Assembly: GCF_004363655.1 (NCBI RefSeq)
Contig: NZ_SNZH01000017.1
Coordinates: 100,537 to 164,536, forward strand
Direction: 5' to 3'
Length of the DNA stretch: 64,000 nucleotides
Origin: Tahibacter aquaticus
GTDB taxonomy: Bacteria > Pseudomonadota > Gammaproteobacteria > Xanthomonadales > Rhodanobacteraceae
How positions within the stretch are numbered: the first letter of the stretch is position 1; the number at the start of each line of letters is the position of its first letter. The notes below the pieces were generated by a model. The model was given only the letters and a program-made list of their open reading frames with translations, ran no database searches and had not been told where the DNA came from. Shown here piece after piece: positions 26,180 through 34,329 of the stretch. The position numbers were made by a program, and so were the translations under genes.

Positions 26180-27937
26180 ATGCACGGAATCGAATTTCTC
26201 ACCGATCTCGCCGTCATCATGGTCGTCGCCGGGTGCACGACCCTGATCTTCCACAAGCTGCGCCAGCCGGTGGTGCTGGGCTATATCCTGGCCGGCCTGC
26301 TGATCGGGCCGCATACGCCGCCTTTCGCCCTGATCACCGACGAAGAAAGCATCCGCGGCTTCGCCGATCTCGGCGTCGTGCTGCTGATGTTCTCGCTGGG
26401 GCTGGAATTCAGTCTGGCCCGCCTGCGCGAAGTCGGTGCGGCGGCGCTGATCGCCACCGGCGTGGAAGTGATGCTGATGCTCTGGGCCGGTTACGAACTC
26501 GGCCGCTGGTTCGGCTGGCGCACCATGGATGCACTGTTCCTCGGCGCGATGATGGCGATTTCTTCGACCATGCTGGTATTGCGGGCAATCCACGAGGCCG
26601 GCCAGAAGCAGGAGCGCTTTGCCCGGCTGGTCTTCGGCATCCTGGTGATCGAGGACATCTTTGCCATCGTGCTGATTGCGGTGCTGTCGGGTATCGCCAT
26701 CACCGGTTCGGTGGAGCCCGGCATGGCCCTGGCCACGGTCGGCAAGCTCAGTCTGTTCATCGTAGTGGCTTTGATACTGGGCCTGTTGCTGCTGCCGCGG
26801 CTGGTCGACCATGTCGCGGCCGAAGGCAGCAGCGAGATGCTGCTGGTGACGTCGCTGGCTATCTGCTTCGGCGCGGCGCTGCTGGCGGCGAAGGCGGGTT
26901 TCTCGGTGGCCCTGGGCGGCTTCGTCGCCGGCGCGATCGTGGCTGAGGCAGCGTCGGTCAAGCGCGTCGAGCATCTGGTCGAGCCGGTGCGCGACATGTT
27001 CGGCGCGCTGTTCTTCGTCGCCATCGGCATGCTGATCCAGCCCGGTCTGCTGTTCCAGTACATCGTGCCGGTGGTACTGGTCGCCGCCGTCGTGGTGATC
27101 GGCAAGACTCTGGCCGTGACTTTCGGCGGCGTCATCGCCGGCAACGACGGCCGCACGGCATTGCGCGCGGGCCTGGGCCTGGCGCAGATCGGCGAATTTT
27201 CCTTCGTCATTGCCGGTGTCGGCCTGGCCAGCGGCGTAATCAGCGATTTCCTCTATCCGATCGCGGTCGCCGCCTCGGTGCTGACAGCCTTCGTCACGCC
27301 CATCCTGCTGCGCTCGTCCGACCGCATTGCCGATCGCCTGCACAGTCTGCTGCCACGCAAAGTGCGTTCGCTGATGATCGCCTACGCGCACTGGATCGCC
27401 GGCCTCGGGCCGGTGGAAGAGAACGCCGCGATCGCCCACATGCTGCGCCGCCTGGTGCTGCATATCGTGATCAACATGGCGCTGGTGGTCGCGGTATTCC
27501 TCGGCGCGGCCTGGCTCAAGCCACGCATGCTGGAATGGCTGCCGCAATGGACGGCCGGCGAAACCCTGCGCCGCAGCCTGCTGTGGTCGCTGGCACTGTT
27601 CGTCTCCATGCCCATGCTGATCGCGGCCTATCGCAAGGCGGATGCGCTGGGCATGGTGCTGGCCGAACTGGGCATACGCGACGGTGCTGCCGGTGCACGC
27701 ACCTTCGCCCTGCGCCGCGTACTGGGCAAAATGATTCCACTGGCTGTGCTGGTGATTCTGGCTGTGCTCGTCATGGCGCTGGGCTCGGCCATCCTGCCTT
27801 CGCGCGAAGTGTTGCTGCTGTTGCTGCTGGTGGCGGCGGCGCTGGCGGCGTTTCTCTGGCGCTCTTTCATCCAGGTTCATGCACGCCTGCAGGCGGCGCT
27901 GCGCGACGTGATGCAGTCTTCGCGCAGCGACGGTTGA
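26180..27937 (+). CDS. Cation:proton antiporter, CPA2 family (KefB/NapA-like membrane domain)
   Basis: This 585-residue inner-membrane protein probably exchanges K+ or Na+ for protons. About 12 membrane segments cover residues 1-385 with CPA2 marks: QPVVLGYILAGLLIGP, ADLGVVLLMFSLGLEFSL, AISSTMLVLRAI and LGLAQIGEFSFVIAGVGL. Kef proteins carry an RCK/TrkA-N domain after this; here about 200 residues with four more predicted membrane segments replace it, and no Rossmann motif is seen. The ion is unknown. It stands alone, 76 bp ahead of the next gene. Confidence 0.85.
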   Translation: MHGIEFLTDLAVIMVVAGCTTLIFHKLRQPVVLGYILAGLLIGPHTPPFALITDEESIRGFADLGVVLLMFSLGLEFSLARLREVGAAALIATGVEVMLMLWAGYELGRWFGWRTMDALFLGAMMAISSTMLVLRAIHEAGQKQERFARLVFGILVIEDIFAIVLIAVLSGIAITGSVEPGMALATVGKLSLFIVVALILGLLLLPRLVDHVAAEGSSEMLLVTSLAICFGAALLAAKAGFSVALGGFVAGAIVAEAASVKRVEHLVEPVRDMFGALFFVAIGMLIQPGLLFQYIVPVVLVAAVVVIGKTLAVTFGGVIAGNDGRTALRAGLGLAQIGEFSFVIAGVGLASGVISDFLYPIAVAASVLTAFVTPILLRSSDRIADRLHSLLPRKVRSLMIAYAHWIAGLGPVEENAAIAHMLRRLVLHIVINMALVVAVFLGAAWLKPRMLEWLPQWTAGETLRRSLLWSLALFVSMPMLIAAYRKADALGMVLAELGIRDGAAGARTFALRRVLGKMIPLAVLVILAVLVMALGSAILPSREVLLLLLLVAAALAAFLWRSFIQVHARLQAALRDVMQSSRSDG

Positions 27938-28013
27938 ATCCTGGCAAGGGTGAGCGTGTATATTTCTTTGCATCGTGCGCTTTGCTGCATTTCCCCGGAG
28001 AGCGATCTCAGGC

Positions 28014-31000
28014 ATGAGCGATTCCCGTCGCCTGCATCACGGTGCGCAATGGTTGCGGCGGCAGAATGAAATCCTGCGCCTGCTGGCGCTGGGCGCGCCG
28101 CGCGAACGCGTGCTGGAAAAATTGGCGGAACTGCTGCGGCTGGAATTTCCGACCGCGGCCATCGGCGTGGTCGTGCGCGAGGACGGACGGACCTGCTGCT
28201 GGAGCGGCAGCAGCGACGTAGTCACCGCGGCGCTGTTCGCGGCCCTGGCCGAGTCCAGCGAGCTGGCACGCGCGGAAGGCTGGTTCGATCTGCGCAGTGC
28301 GACGACTTCCCTGGTGCGCTGGAGCGAGCTGGCCATTGCCGACGGCTACAGCAGCCTGTGGGTAGAGCCACTGCATGAAGTCGACGGCCTGCGCATGGGC
28401 CAGTTGCTGATTGCGCTGAATGATCGCCGTGAGGCGGATTCTTCTGCCCAGACCATGGCCCGCGTCGCGGCGACGATTGCCGAACTCGTATTCCAGCGCG
28501 ATGCAGCCGTGGCGCTGCTGCAGCAGGGCAGGGAACTGTACCGCTCGCTGCTGGACAATCATCCGGACGCGGTGCTCTACCTCGATGCGGAAAGCCGCAT
28601 CCGCGGCGCCAACGAGGCCGCACGCCTGGTCTTCGGCCGCAGCAAGGGCGAACTCGACGACGTGCCGCTGCAGCAGCTGTTCGACGACTCCACTTATGCC
28701 GCGCTGCAGGTGCGCCTGCCCTCAGTGCTGCGCGGCACGGCCCAGTCGATGGAGGCGACGGTGCCGCGGCCGGGTGCCCGCGCGCGCGAACTCGAACTGA
28801 TCCTGGTGCCGCTGCGCGATCGCGCCCGCACCAGCGGGCTGTTCCTGATTGCGCGCGATGTCACGCGCTTTCGCGCCTCCGAGCAGGCCTTGCGCCGCAC
28901 CTACGAACAATCGCTGCTGCGCCGCGACCAGTTGCTCGACCTCAACCAGGTAGCGCTCGCCGCGGCCGCCTTGAACGACGTACACGCGCTGCTGCTGCAG
29001 CTGGCGCGTTCGATGGCACAGATCGACGGCGTCGATTTCGTCCGCGTCGGCCTTGAACCTGCCGCGGTACAGCAGCGCGGCCGCGAAGTGATCTGCGTGG
29101 TGACGCGGCCGGCCCGGTTCTGCCAGGCAGACCGCCTGCCGTCCGCGCTGCGCAGCCAGGCGATGGGCCTGGCCGAGCCGCAACGCCAGAGCTGGCAAAC
29201 CGTGCCGGACGATGGGCAAGCCGCCACGGAAAACGGCCACTGGCTGGGCATGGGGCTGCGTTCGGACCGCGGCATCGTCATCGGTACGCTGGAGTGGTTC
29301 GGCCTGCGCGACGGCGTGTTCGACGACGATGACGAGGTGCTGCTGCAGCAGTTCGCCCGCCTCACCGTGAGCAATGTGCAGCGCTGCTGGATGCACCTGC
29401 ATCTGGGCGAGGCGCAGCGCGGCGTGGCGCAGCAGCTGGCCTTCGTGCGGGCGATGGCGGCGAGCATCGGCGAAGGCCTGTACGCGATCGACCGCAGCGG
29501 CCGCCTTACCTTCGTCAACCAGGCCGCGCGCGAAATGCTGGGCTGGGATGGCAGCGAATTGCCGCAGGCCGGCGAGGCGCTGCAGCTGAGTGCCGCTTCG
29601 GCCCTTGGCGGCCCGGCCATGCGCGCGATGCAGCAGGATGCGCGCATCGCCGAGCACGCCCAGTTCGCCGGGCGCGACGGCCGGCCCATGCCGGTAGACC
29701 TGATCGCCTCGCCGCTGAATTTCGACGGCGAAGTCGCCGGTGCAGTAGTGGTATTCCGCGACATCAGCGAGCGCCTGCAGGCGGAAGAGGCGCGCCTGGA
29801 GCGCGATCGCTTCTTCTCCCTGTCGCCGGAACTGTTCGTCATTGTCGATGCGCAGGGGCGACTGTCGCAGTTCAACCCGGCCACGCATCTGCTGCTCAAG
29901 CGCAGCCCGGCCCAGGTGCTGCACAGCGACTGGCGCGCCTACGTACATGCCGACGATGTCGCGGCCACCGCGACCTTCACCGCCCAGGTGCTGGCCCAGG
30001 GCCGCGTCGACGCCTTCGTCAATCGCTGGGTCGATGCGGAGGGCGAAGTACATTGGCTGGAATGGGCGGCGGCGCTGTCGCCGGACCAGCGCATCTTCGC
30101 CGTCGCGCGCAATATCACCGTGCGGCGCCGCTACGAGAAGGAACTGGCCCACTACGCCAGCCACGACGCCACCACCGGCCTGCCGCGCACGGAGCAGATC
30201 GAGGCGTTTCTCAATGCCGCGCTCGCCGCGGCCGCACTGCGCGAAGGGCGCGTCAGCGTGTTCTATCTGGACCTGGACCGCTTTCACCTGATCAACGATT
30301 CCCGCGGCCATGTCGTCGGCGACCAGGTGCTGCATGCAGTGGCGCAGCGCCTGCTGCAGTCGCTGGGCGAGCAGGGCCGCGTCGCACGCATCGCCGGTGA
30401 CGAATTCCTGCTGGTGCGCGTGGATAGCCTGGACGGACCCGACCAGCAGGAGCTGGGCGAAGCGCTGCGCCAGCTGATCGAGCAGCCCATCACTCTGGGT
30501 ACGCAGCAGATCTATCTCACCTGCAGCGTCGGCGTGAGCTGCTTTCCGGAGAACGGCGCACAGGCGCGCGAACTCATGCACCAGGCCGAAGCGGCCATGA
30601 TCCAGGCCAAGGACGATGGCCGTAACGCCGTGGCCTCGTTCTCCAACGACTATTCGCAGACACTGAAAGACAAGCGCGAACTCGGCCTGGGTCTGCGCGA
30701 GGCCATTCTCAACGACCAACTGGTGCTGCATTTCCAGCCGCAGATCGGTGCGCACGACTGGCAGGTGCGCGGCGTGGAGGCGCTGGTGCGCTGGAATCAT
30801 CCGCAGCACGGCTTGCTGGCGCCGGGGCGTTTCATTCCGGTGGCCGAAGAACTGGGCATCATCGTCGAGCTGGGCCAATGGGTGCTGGAATCGGCCTGCC
30901 GCCGCGCGCGCGGCTGGCTCGACAGCGGCCTGGCCGAATTCACCGTCGCGGTGAACGTATCGGCCGTGCAGCTGCAGCGGCCCGATTTTCTCGAACGCGT

Positions 31001-31856
31001 ACAGCGCGCGCTGGAAGTGTCGCGTCTGCCGCCGCGCTATCTGGAGCTGGAGCTGACCGAAAGCATGGTGATGGCGCAAGTCGAGCGCGTCATCGTCGCG
31101 ATGCGTTCGCTCAAGGCGCTGGGTGTCAGCCTGTCGCTGGACGATTTCGGCTCGGGCTATTCCAGCCTGAGCTATCTGCGGCGGTTTCCCATCGACAAGC
31201 TGAAGATCGACCAGTCCTTCGTACGCGACATCATCACCGACCCGGGCTCGGCCGGCATCTGCCGGGCCGTCATCTCCCTAGGCCATCAGCTGGGCATGAC
31301 GGTCAGCGCCGAAGGCGTGGAAACCCTGGGCCAGGCCGCGTTCCTGCGGCGCAACGAATGCGACCAGTTCCAGGGCAACTACTTCTGCGTGCCCATGCCC
31401 GAGGCGCAGACCTTCGACGTGCTGCGTCGGCGCTACCTGCGCCAGGATGCGATGAACGGCGTGCTGGAGGAGCGGGGCGGTGGCGGCACGCTATTGCTGC
31501 TGGACGACGAGGAAAACGTGCTGCGGGCACTGGTGCGCCTGCTGCGCCGCGACGGCTATCGCATCGAGACCGCGACCAGCGCGCGCCAGGCCTTCGAGAT
31601 CCTCGCCGCGCAGCCGGTGCAGGTGATCATTTCCGACCAGCGCATGCCGGATATCAGCGGTACCGAATTCCTCAGCCGGGTCAAGGACATGTATCCCGCC
31701 ACCGTGCGCCTGATCCTGAGCGGCTACAGCGATTTCGCCTCGCTGACCGAAGCGGTCAACCGTGGCGCCGTCTACCGCTTCGTGGCCAAGCCCTGGGACG
31801 ACGAGGAACTGCGCCGCATGGTGCGCGAGGCATTTCGCATGGCGGCGACGGGTTAG
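28014..31856 (+). CDS. GAF/PAS sensor GGDEF-EAL c-di-GMP phosphodiesterase with C-terminal receiver domain
   Basis: This 1280-residue protein probably hydrolyses cyclic di-GMP. Order: GAF-like (about 25-160), PAS (175-290), GAF (320-455), PAS (470-590), PAS (595-715), GGDEF (about 712-872, signature AGDEF), EAL (about 895-1140), receiver (1157-1278). EAL has its catalytic set: EALVRWNHP, NVSAVQL, ELTES, DDFGSGYSSLSYL, KIDQSF and EGVETL, so it looks active. AGDEF may be weakly active or GTP-binding. The receiver has an aspartate near 1208 (IISDQRMPD) and a KPWDDEEL tail. No membrane segment is seen. The ATG at 28014 matches the start of homology. Confidence 0.9.
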   Translation: MSDSRRLHHGAQWLRRQNEILRLLALGAPRERVLEKLAELLRLEFPTAAIGVVVREDGRTCCWSGSSDVVTAALFAALAESSELARAEGWFDLRSATTSLVRWSELAIADGYSSLWVEPLHEVDGLRMGQLLIALNDRREADSSAQTMARVAATIAELVFQRDAAVALLQQGRELYRSLLDNHPDAVLYLDAESRIRGANEAARLVFGRSKGELDDVPLQQLFDDSTYAALQVRLPSVLRGTAQSMEATVPRPGARARELELILVPLRDRARTSGLFLIARDVTRFRASEQALRRTYEQSLLRRDQLLDLNQVALAAAALNDVHALLLQLARSMAQIDGVDFVRVGLEPAAVQQRGREVICVVTRPARFCQADRLPSALRSQAMGLAEPQRQSWQTVPDDGQAATENGHWLGMGLRSDRGIVIGTLEWFGLRDGVFDDDDEVLLQQFARLTVSNVQRCWMHLHLGEAQRGVAQQLAFVRAMAASIGEGLYAIDRSGRLTFVNQAAREMLGWDGSELPQAGEALQLSAASALGGPAMRAMQQDARIAEHAQFAGRDGRPMPVDLIASPLNFDGEVAGAVVVFRDISERLQAEEARLERDRFFSLSPELFVIVDAQGRLSQFNPATHLLLKRSPAQVLHSDWRAYVHADDVAATATFTAQVLAQGRVDAFVNRWVDAEGEVHWLEWAAALSPDQRIFAVARNITVRRRYEKELAHYASHDATTGLPRTEQIEAFLNAALAAAALREGRVSVFYLDLDRFHLINDSRGHVVGDQVLHAVAQRLLQSLGEQGRVARIAGDEFLLVRVDSLDGPDQQELGEALRQLIEQPITLGTQQIYLTCSVGVSCFPENGAQARELMHQAEAAMIQAKDDGRNAVASFSNDYSQTLKDKRELGLGLREAILNDQLVLHFQPQIGAHDWQVRGVEALVRWNHPQHGLLAPGRFIPVAEELGIIVELGQWVLESACRRARGWLDSGLAEFTVAVNVSAVQLQRPDFLERVQRALEVSRLPPRYLELELTESMVMAQVERVIVAMRSLKALGVSLSLDDFGSGYSSLSYLRRFPIDKLKIDQSFVRDIITDPGSAGICRAVISLGHQLGMTVSAEGVETLGQAAFLRRNECDQFQGNYFCVPMPEAQTFDVLRRRYLRQDAMNGVLEERGGGGTLLLLDDEENVLRALVRLLRRDGYRIETATSARQAFEILAAQPVQVIISDQRMPDISGTEFLSRVKDMYPATVRLILSGYSDFASLTEAVNRGAVYRFVAKPWDDEELRRMVREAFRMAATG

Positions 31857-32128
31857 TGGAAGGGTGGAAAAGAGCGCCCGGCCAGTGCGGGCACTGTGCC
31901 GGCCGCGCGCGTCATGGCGAAACCCTGATCGCAGCCTGCGGTGCTGGCTTCAAGGATCGAACAGCATGCGCGTGACGACGAAATCCGCAGTACACGACAG
32001 CGCGGCGGCGGCGATGGCGCAAAGGATGGCGGGCGTGATGGTGGCATGGCGGAACTCCGTAATGGCTATCCCATCAAGCCGGTTGCGCGCAGGAACCGAA
32101 CACGCCGCGGCGATCGCCTGCGGCTTCG

Positions 32129-32683
32129 CTACAGATCATCCTCGTCGATAAAGATTGCGCCGGACTCGTCGCGCTCCAGCCGCGTCAGTCCCGGATGTTC
32201 CATTTCCAGCCGGCGCAATTCCGCATCCTGGCGTTCGAGCTGGCCGCGCTGGGCGCGTACCAGATCGGCCAGGCGCTGGTTTTCCAGCAGGATGGCGCGG
32301 TAATGCAGCGCCTGCACCACGGCCATGCGCAGGTCGTTGTCGTTCCAGGGCTTGGGGATGAAGCGGAAGATGCGCGCCTGGTTCACCGCGGTGATGATCG
32401 CTTCCAGGTCGGCATAGCCGCTCATCAGGATGCGCGCCACGTAGGGCTGGCGCGCGGCGATCTCGGCCAGCAGGTCGACGCCGCTGATGCCGGGCATGCG
32501 CAGGTCGGCAATCACCAGGTCGAAATTTTCCGCCACTGCCAGCTGCAGCGCGTCCTCGGGGCTGTTGGCGGGAATCAGCTCCAGCCGCTCGCCGTCGAGC
32601 ATGCTGGGTGGAATATTGGACAAATTTCGCCGCAGCGCGGTGAGGATGTTCGGTTCGTCGTCGACAATAAGTACGCGATACAT
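32129..32683 (-). CDS. Single-receiver response regulator with coiled-coil tail
   Basis: The 184 residues hold a receiver domain (1-125; acidic D8/D9, phospho-acceptor D60 in VIADLRMPG, Lys in IPKPWND) and a helical, charged tail (about 130-165, LLENQRLADLVRAQRGQLER) without a DNA-binding or enzymatic domain. Its LMSGYADLEAIITAVN and KPWND segments closely match the C-terminal receiver of the EAL protein at 28014-31856. It starts 30 bp after the histidine kinase gene, with AAGGA 9 bp upstream of its ATG. Confidence 0.9.
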   Translation of the reverse strand: MYRVLIVDDEPNILTALRRNLSNIPPSMLDGERLELIPANSPEDALQLAVAENFDLVIADLRMPGISGVDLLAEIAARQPYVARILMSGYADLEAIITAVNQARIFRFIPKPWNDNDLRMAVVQALHYRAILLENQRLADLVRAQRGQLERQDAELRRLEMEHPGLTRLERDESGAIFIDEDDL

Positions 32684-32713
32684 GGATGCGATTCCTTGTC
32701 GCTGGCGCAGGAC

Positions 32714-33859
32714 TCAGGCTGCCTGCCGCTGCGGCAGCACGATGCGGAAGGTGGTGCCGCGGCCCGGCTGGCTTTCCACGGCGATGTCGCCATGGTGCTT
32801 GTGCACGATACCGTAGGAGATCGACAGGCCCAGGCCGGTGCCTTTGCCGACCGGTTTTGTGGTGAAGAACGGATCGAAGATGCGCTTGAGGTTGTCGGCC
32901 GCAATGCCGCTGCCGTTGTCGGCGATCTCGATCCACACTGTATCGTTGAGCGTCCCCGTGCGCACCACGATCTCGCCGCGCTGCTCGATCGCCTGGGCCG
33001 CGTTCACCAGTATGTTGACGAACACCTGGTTGATCTGCGACGGCAGGCATTCGACCAGCGGCAGGTTGCCGTATTCCTTGCGCACTTCGGCCTTGTACTT
33101 GACCTCGTTCCAGACGATGCCCAGGGTCGAGTCCAGGCCGCGGTGCAGGTCGTACAGCGACCAGGTTTCCAGCCGGTCGACGCGGGAGAAATCGCGCAGG
33201 TCCTGCACGATGCGGCGTACCCGGTCTATGCCTTCGCGCGACTCGGCCAGCAGTTGCGGCAAGTCCTGCACCAGAAAGCCGAAATCGATGGCGCGCTTGC
33301 GCTCGGCGACTTCGGCGCGGCGCTCGGGCGTCATCACGCCCTGTTGCGAAATCACGCTGTCGCAGCACTCGATCAGGCCGAACAGGTTGTTGAGGTATTC
33401 CTGCAGGGTGCCGAGATTGGAATGCACGTAGCCGATGGGGTTGTTGATCTCGTGCGCGATGCCAGCGGCAAGCTGGCCCAGCGAGGCCATCTTCTCCGAT
33501 TGCACCAGCTGTTCCTGCACCGTGTTGAGGCGAGCCAGGGCCAGTTCCAGTTCGCTGCCGTCCGGCTGCGCCGCGGGAGCGAGCGGCTCGTAGTCGAGCA
33601 GCAGGGCCAGCGCGGCATCCTCGCCGGCCAGCGGCAACAGCAGCGAGCGGCCGGGCAGGGCATTGCCGTGCTCGCTGCGGCAGCGATCCACCAGTTCGCG
33701 CAGGCGCAGCTCCGGATCGCCCTGGCCGCCTGCCAGGCTTTCGGCCAGGCGCAGCGCGGCCGGGTTGGCATGGGCGACCTGGCTGCCCTGCAACAGCAGC
33801 AGTGGCGTACCGACGGCATCCAGTGCGGCGTGCAGGCGTGGCGTACTCGACTGTGGCAT
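32714..33859 (-). CDS. Soluble PAS-type sensor histidine kinase
   Basis: This kinase of about 381 residues has a short PAS-like N-terminus (15-95), a coiled coil, an H box with H136 ([15 protein letters not shown]) and a HATPase domain ([41 protein letters not shown]). The NNP variant H box is that of NtrB/HoxJ-like kinases. I start at the ATG at 33859; a TTG at 33889 would add 10 residues. It probably phosphorylates the receiver protein encoded just downstream and perhaps the receiver of the EAL protein it faces. Confidence 0.9.
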   Translation of the reverse strand: MPQSSTPRLHAALDAVGTPLLLLQGSQVAHANPAALRLAESLAGGQGDPELRLRELVDRCRSEHGNALPGRSLLLPLAGEDAALALLLDYEPLAPAAQPDGSELELALARLNTVQEQLVQSEKMASLGQLAAGIAHEINNPIGYVHSNLGTLQEYLNNLFGLIECCDSVISQQGVMTPERRAEVAERKRAIDFGFLVQDLPQLLAESREGIDRVRRIVQDLRDFSRVDRLETWSLYDLHRGLDSTLGIVWNEVKYKAEVRKEYGNLPLVECLPSQINQVFVNILVNAAQAIEQRGEIVVRTGTLNDTVWIEIADNGSGIAADNLKRIFDPFFTTKPVGKGTGLGLSISYGIVHKHHGDIAVESQPGRGTTFRIVLPQRQAA

Positions 33860-34098
33860 GGACGCTGGCCCGGTTTGCGACGAGTGCAATGACCCGAGTT
33901 TTAGCGATTTGTCCAGAAAAGGAAATGCGTAGAAAGTGAAATTCCCGTGTGCCTGACCGTTGCAGGCGCAGGGGACGGATAAGCCCTGCCGCCGCCTGGT
34001 CGGGATTTTCTGCCCGCCGGGCGGCGGCGGTCACGACGGCCCTGCCGTTGGCCGGGCAGGGTGTTTCGGCCCCCGTCGCCTTGGGCCGGCCCGGCCGC

Positions 34099-34104
34099 TA
34101 TACT
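34099..34104 (+). promoter_or_regulatory. Likely -10 box of the gcvP promoter
   Basis: TATACT lies 9 bp before the glycine riboswitch, the right place for a start just ahead of the first aptamer. The sequence 17 bp upstream (TCGCCT) is a poor -35, so this rests on position and -10 quality. Confidence 0.5.
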
Positions 34105-34112
34105 CGCCGGCT

Positions 34113-34286
34113 ACGCACCCGGTGGGAGAAGCGGGCTCCGCCCCGCTGCCGAAGGCGCAACGCCCGTAATCGCTCAGGCTCCCCAACCACCGCGCGCGAA
34201 CACTCTGGAGAGACCGGTTGGATCCGGCGCCGAAGGGGCACGAAGCGTCCGCGCTTCCAAACTCTCAGGCAAAAGGACAGAGGGGC
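34113..34286 (+). promoter_or_regulatory. Tandem glycine riboswitch upstream of gcvP
   Basis: Two aptamers in series match the gcvT element. The first has GGTGGGAG, GCCGAAGGCGCAA, CGCTCAGGC and a closing strand CAACCACC. The second has CTCTGGAGAGACCGG, GGCGCCGAAGGGGCACGAAG, AAACTCTCAGGCAAAAGGAC and AGAGGGG. Known elements of this class bind glycine cooperatively and usually turn on glycine cleavage genes. The linker between aptamers is short. Aptamer 1 lacks the AAAAGGAC stretch seen in aptamer 2. Confidence 0.95.
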
Positions 34287-34329
34287 GCCCCGACGTGCGG
34301 CATGCGCGTCGTATTCGGACGTCTCCATC

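Noticed and set aside
29800..31856. Separate response regulator gene at the end of the EAL protein
   Set aside because: The receiver is in the same uninterrupted frame, with no stop, start or ribosome site between EAL and receiver.
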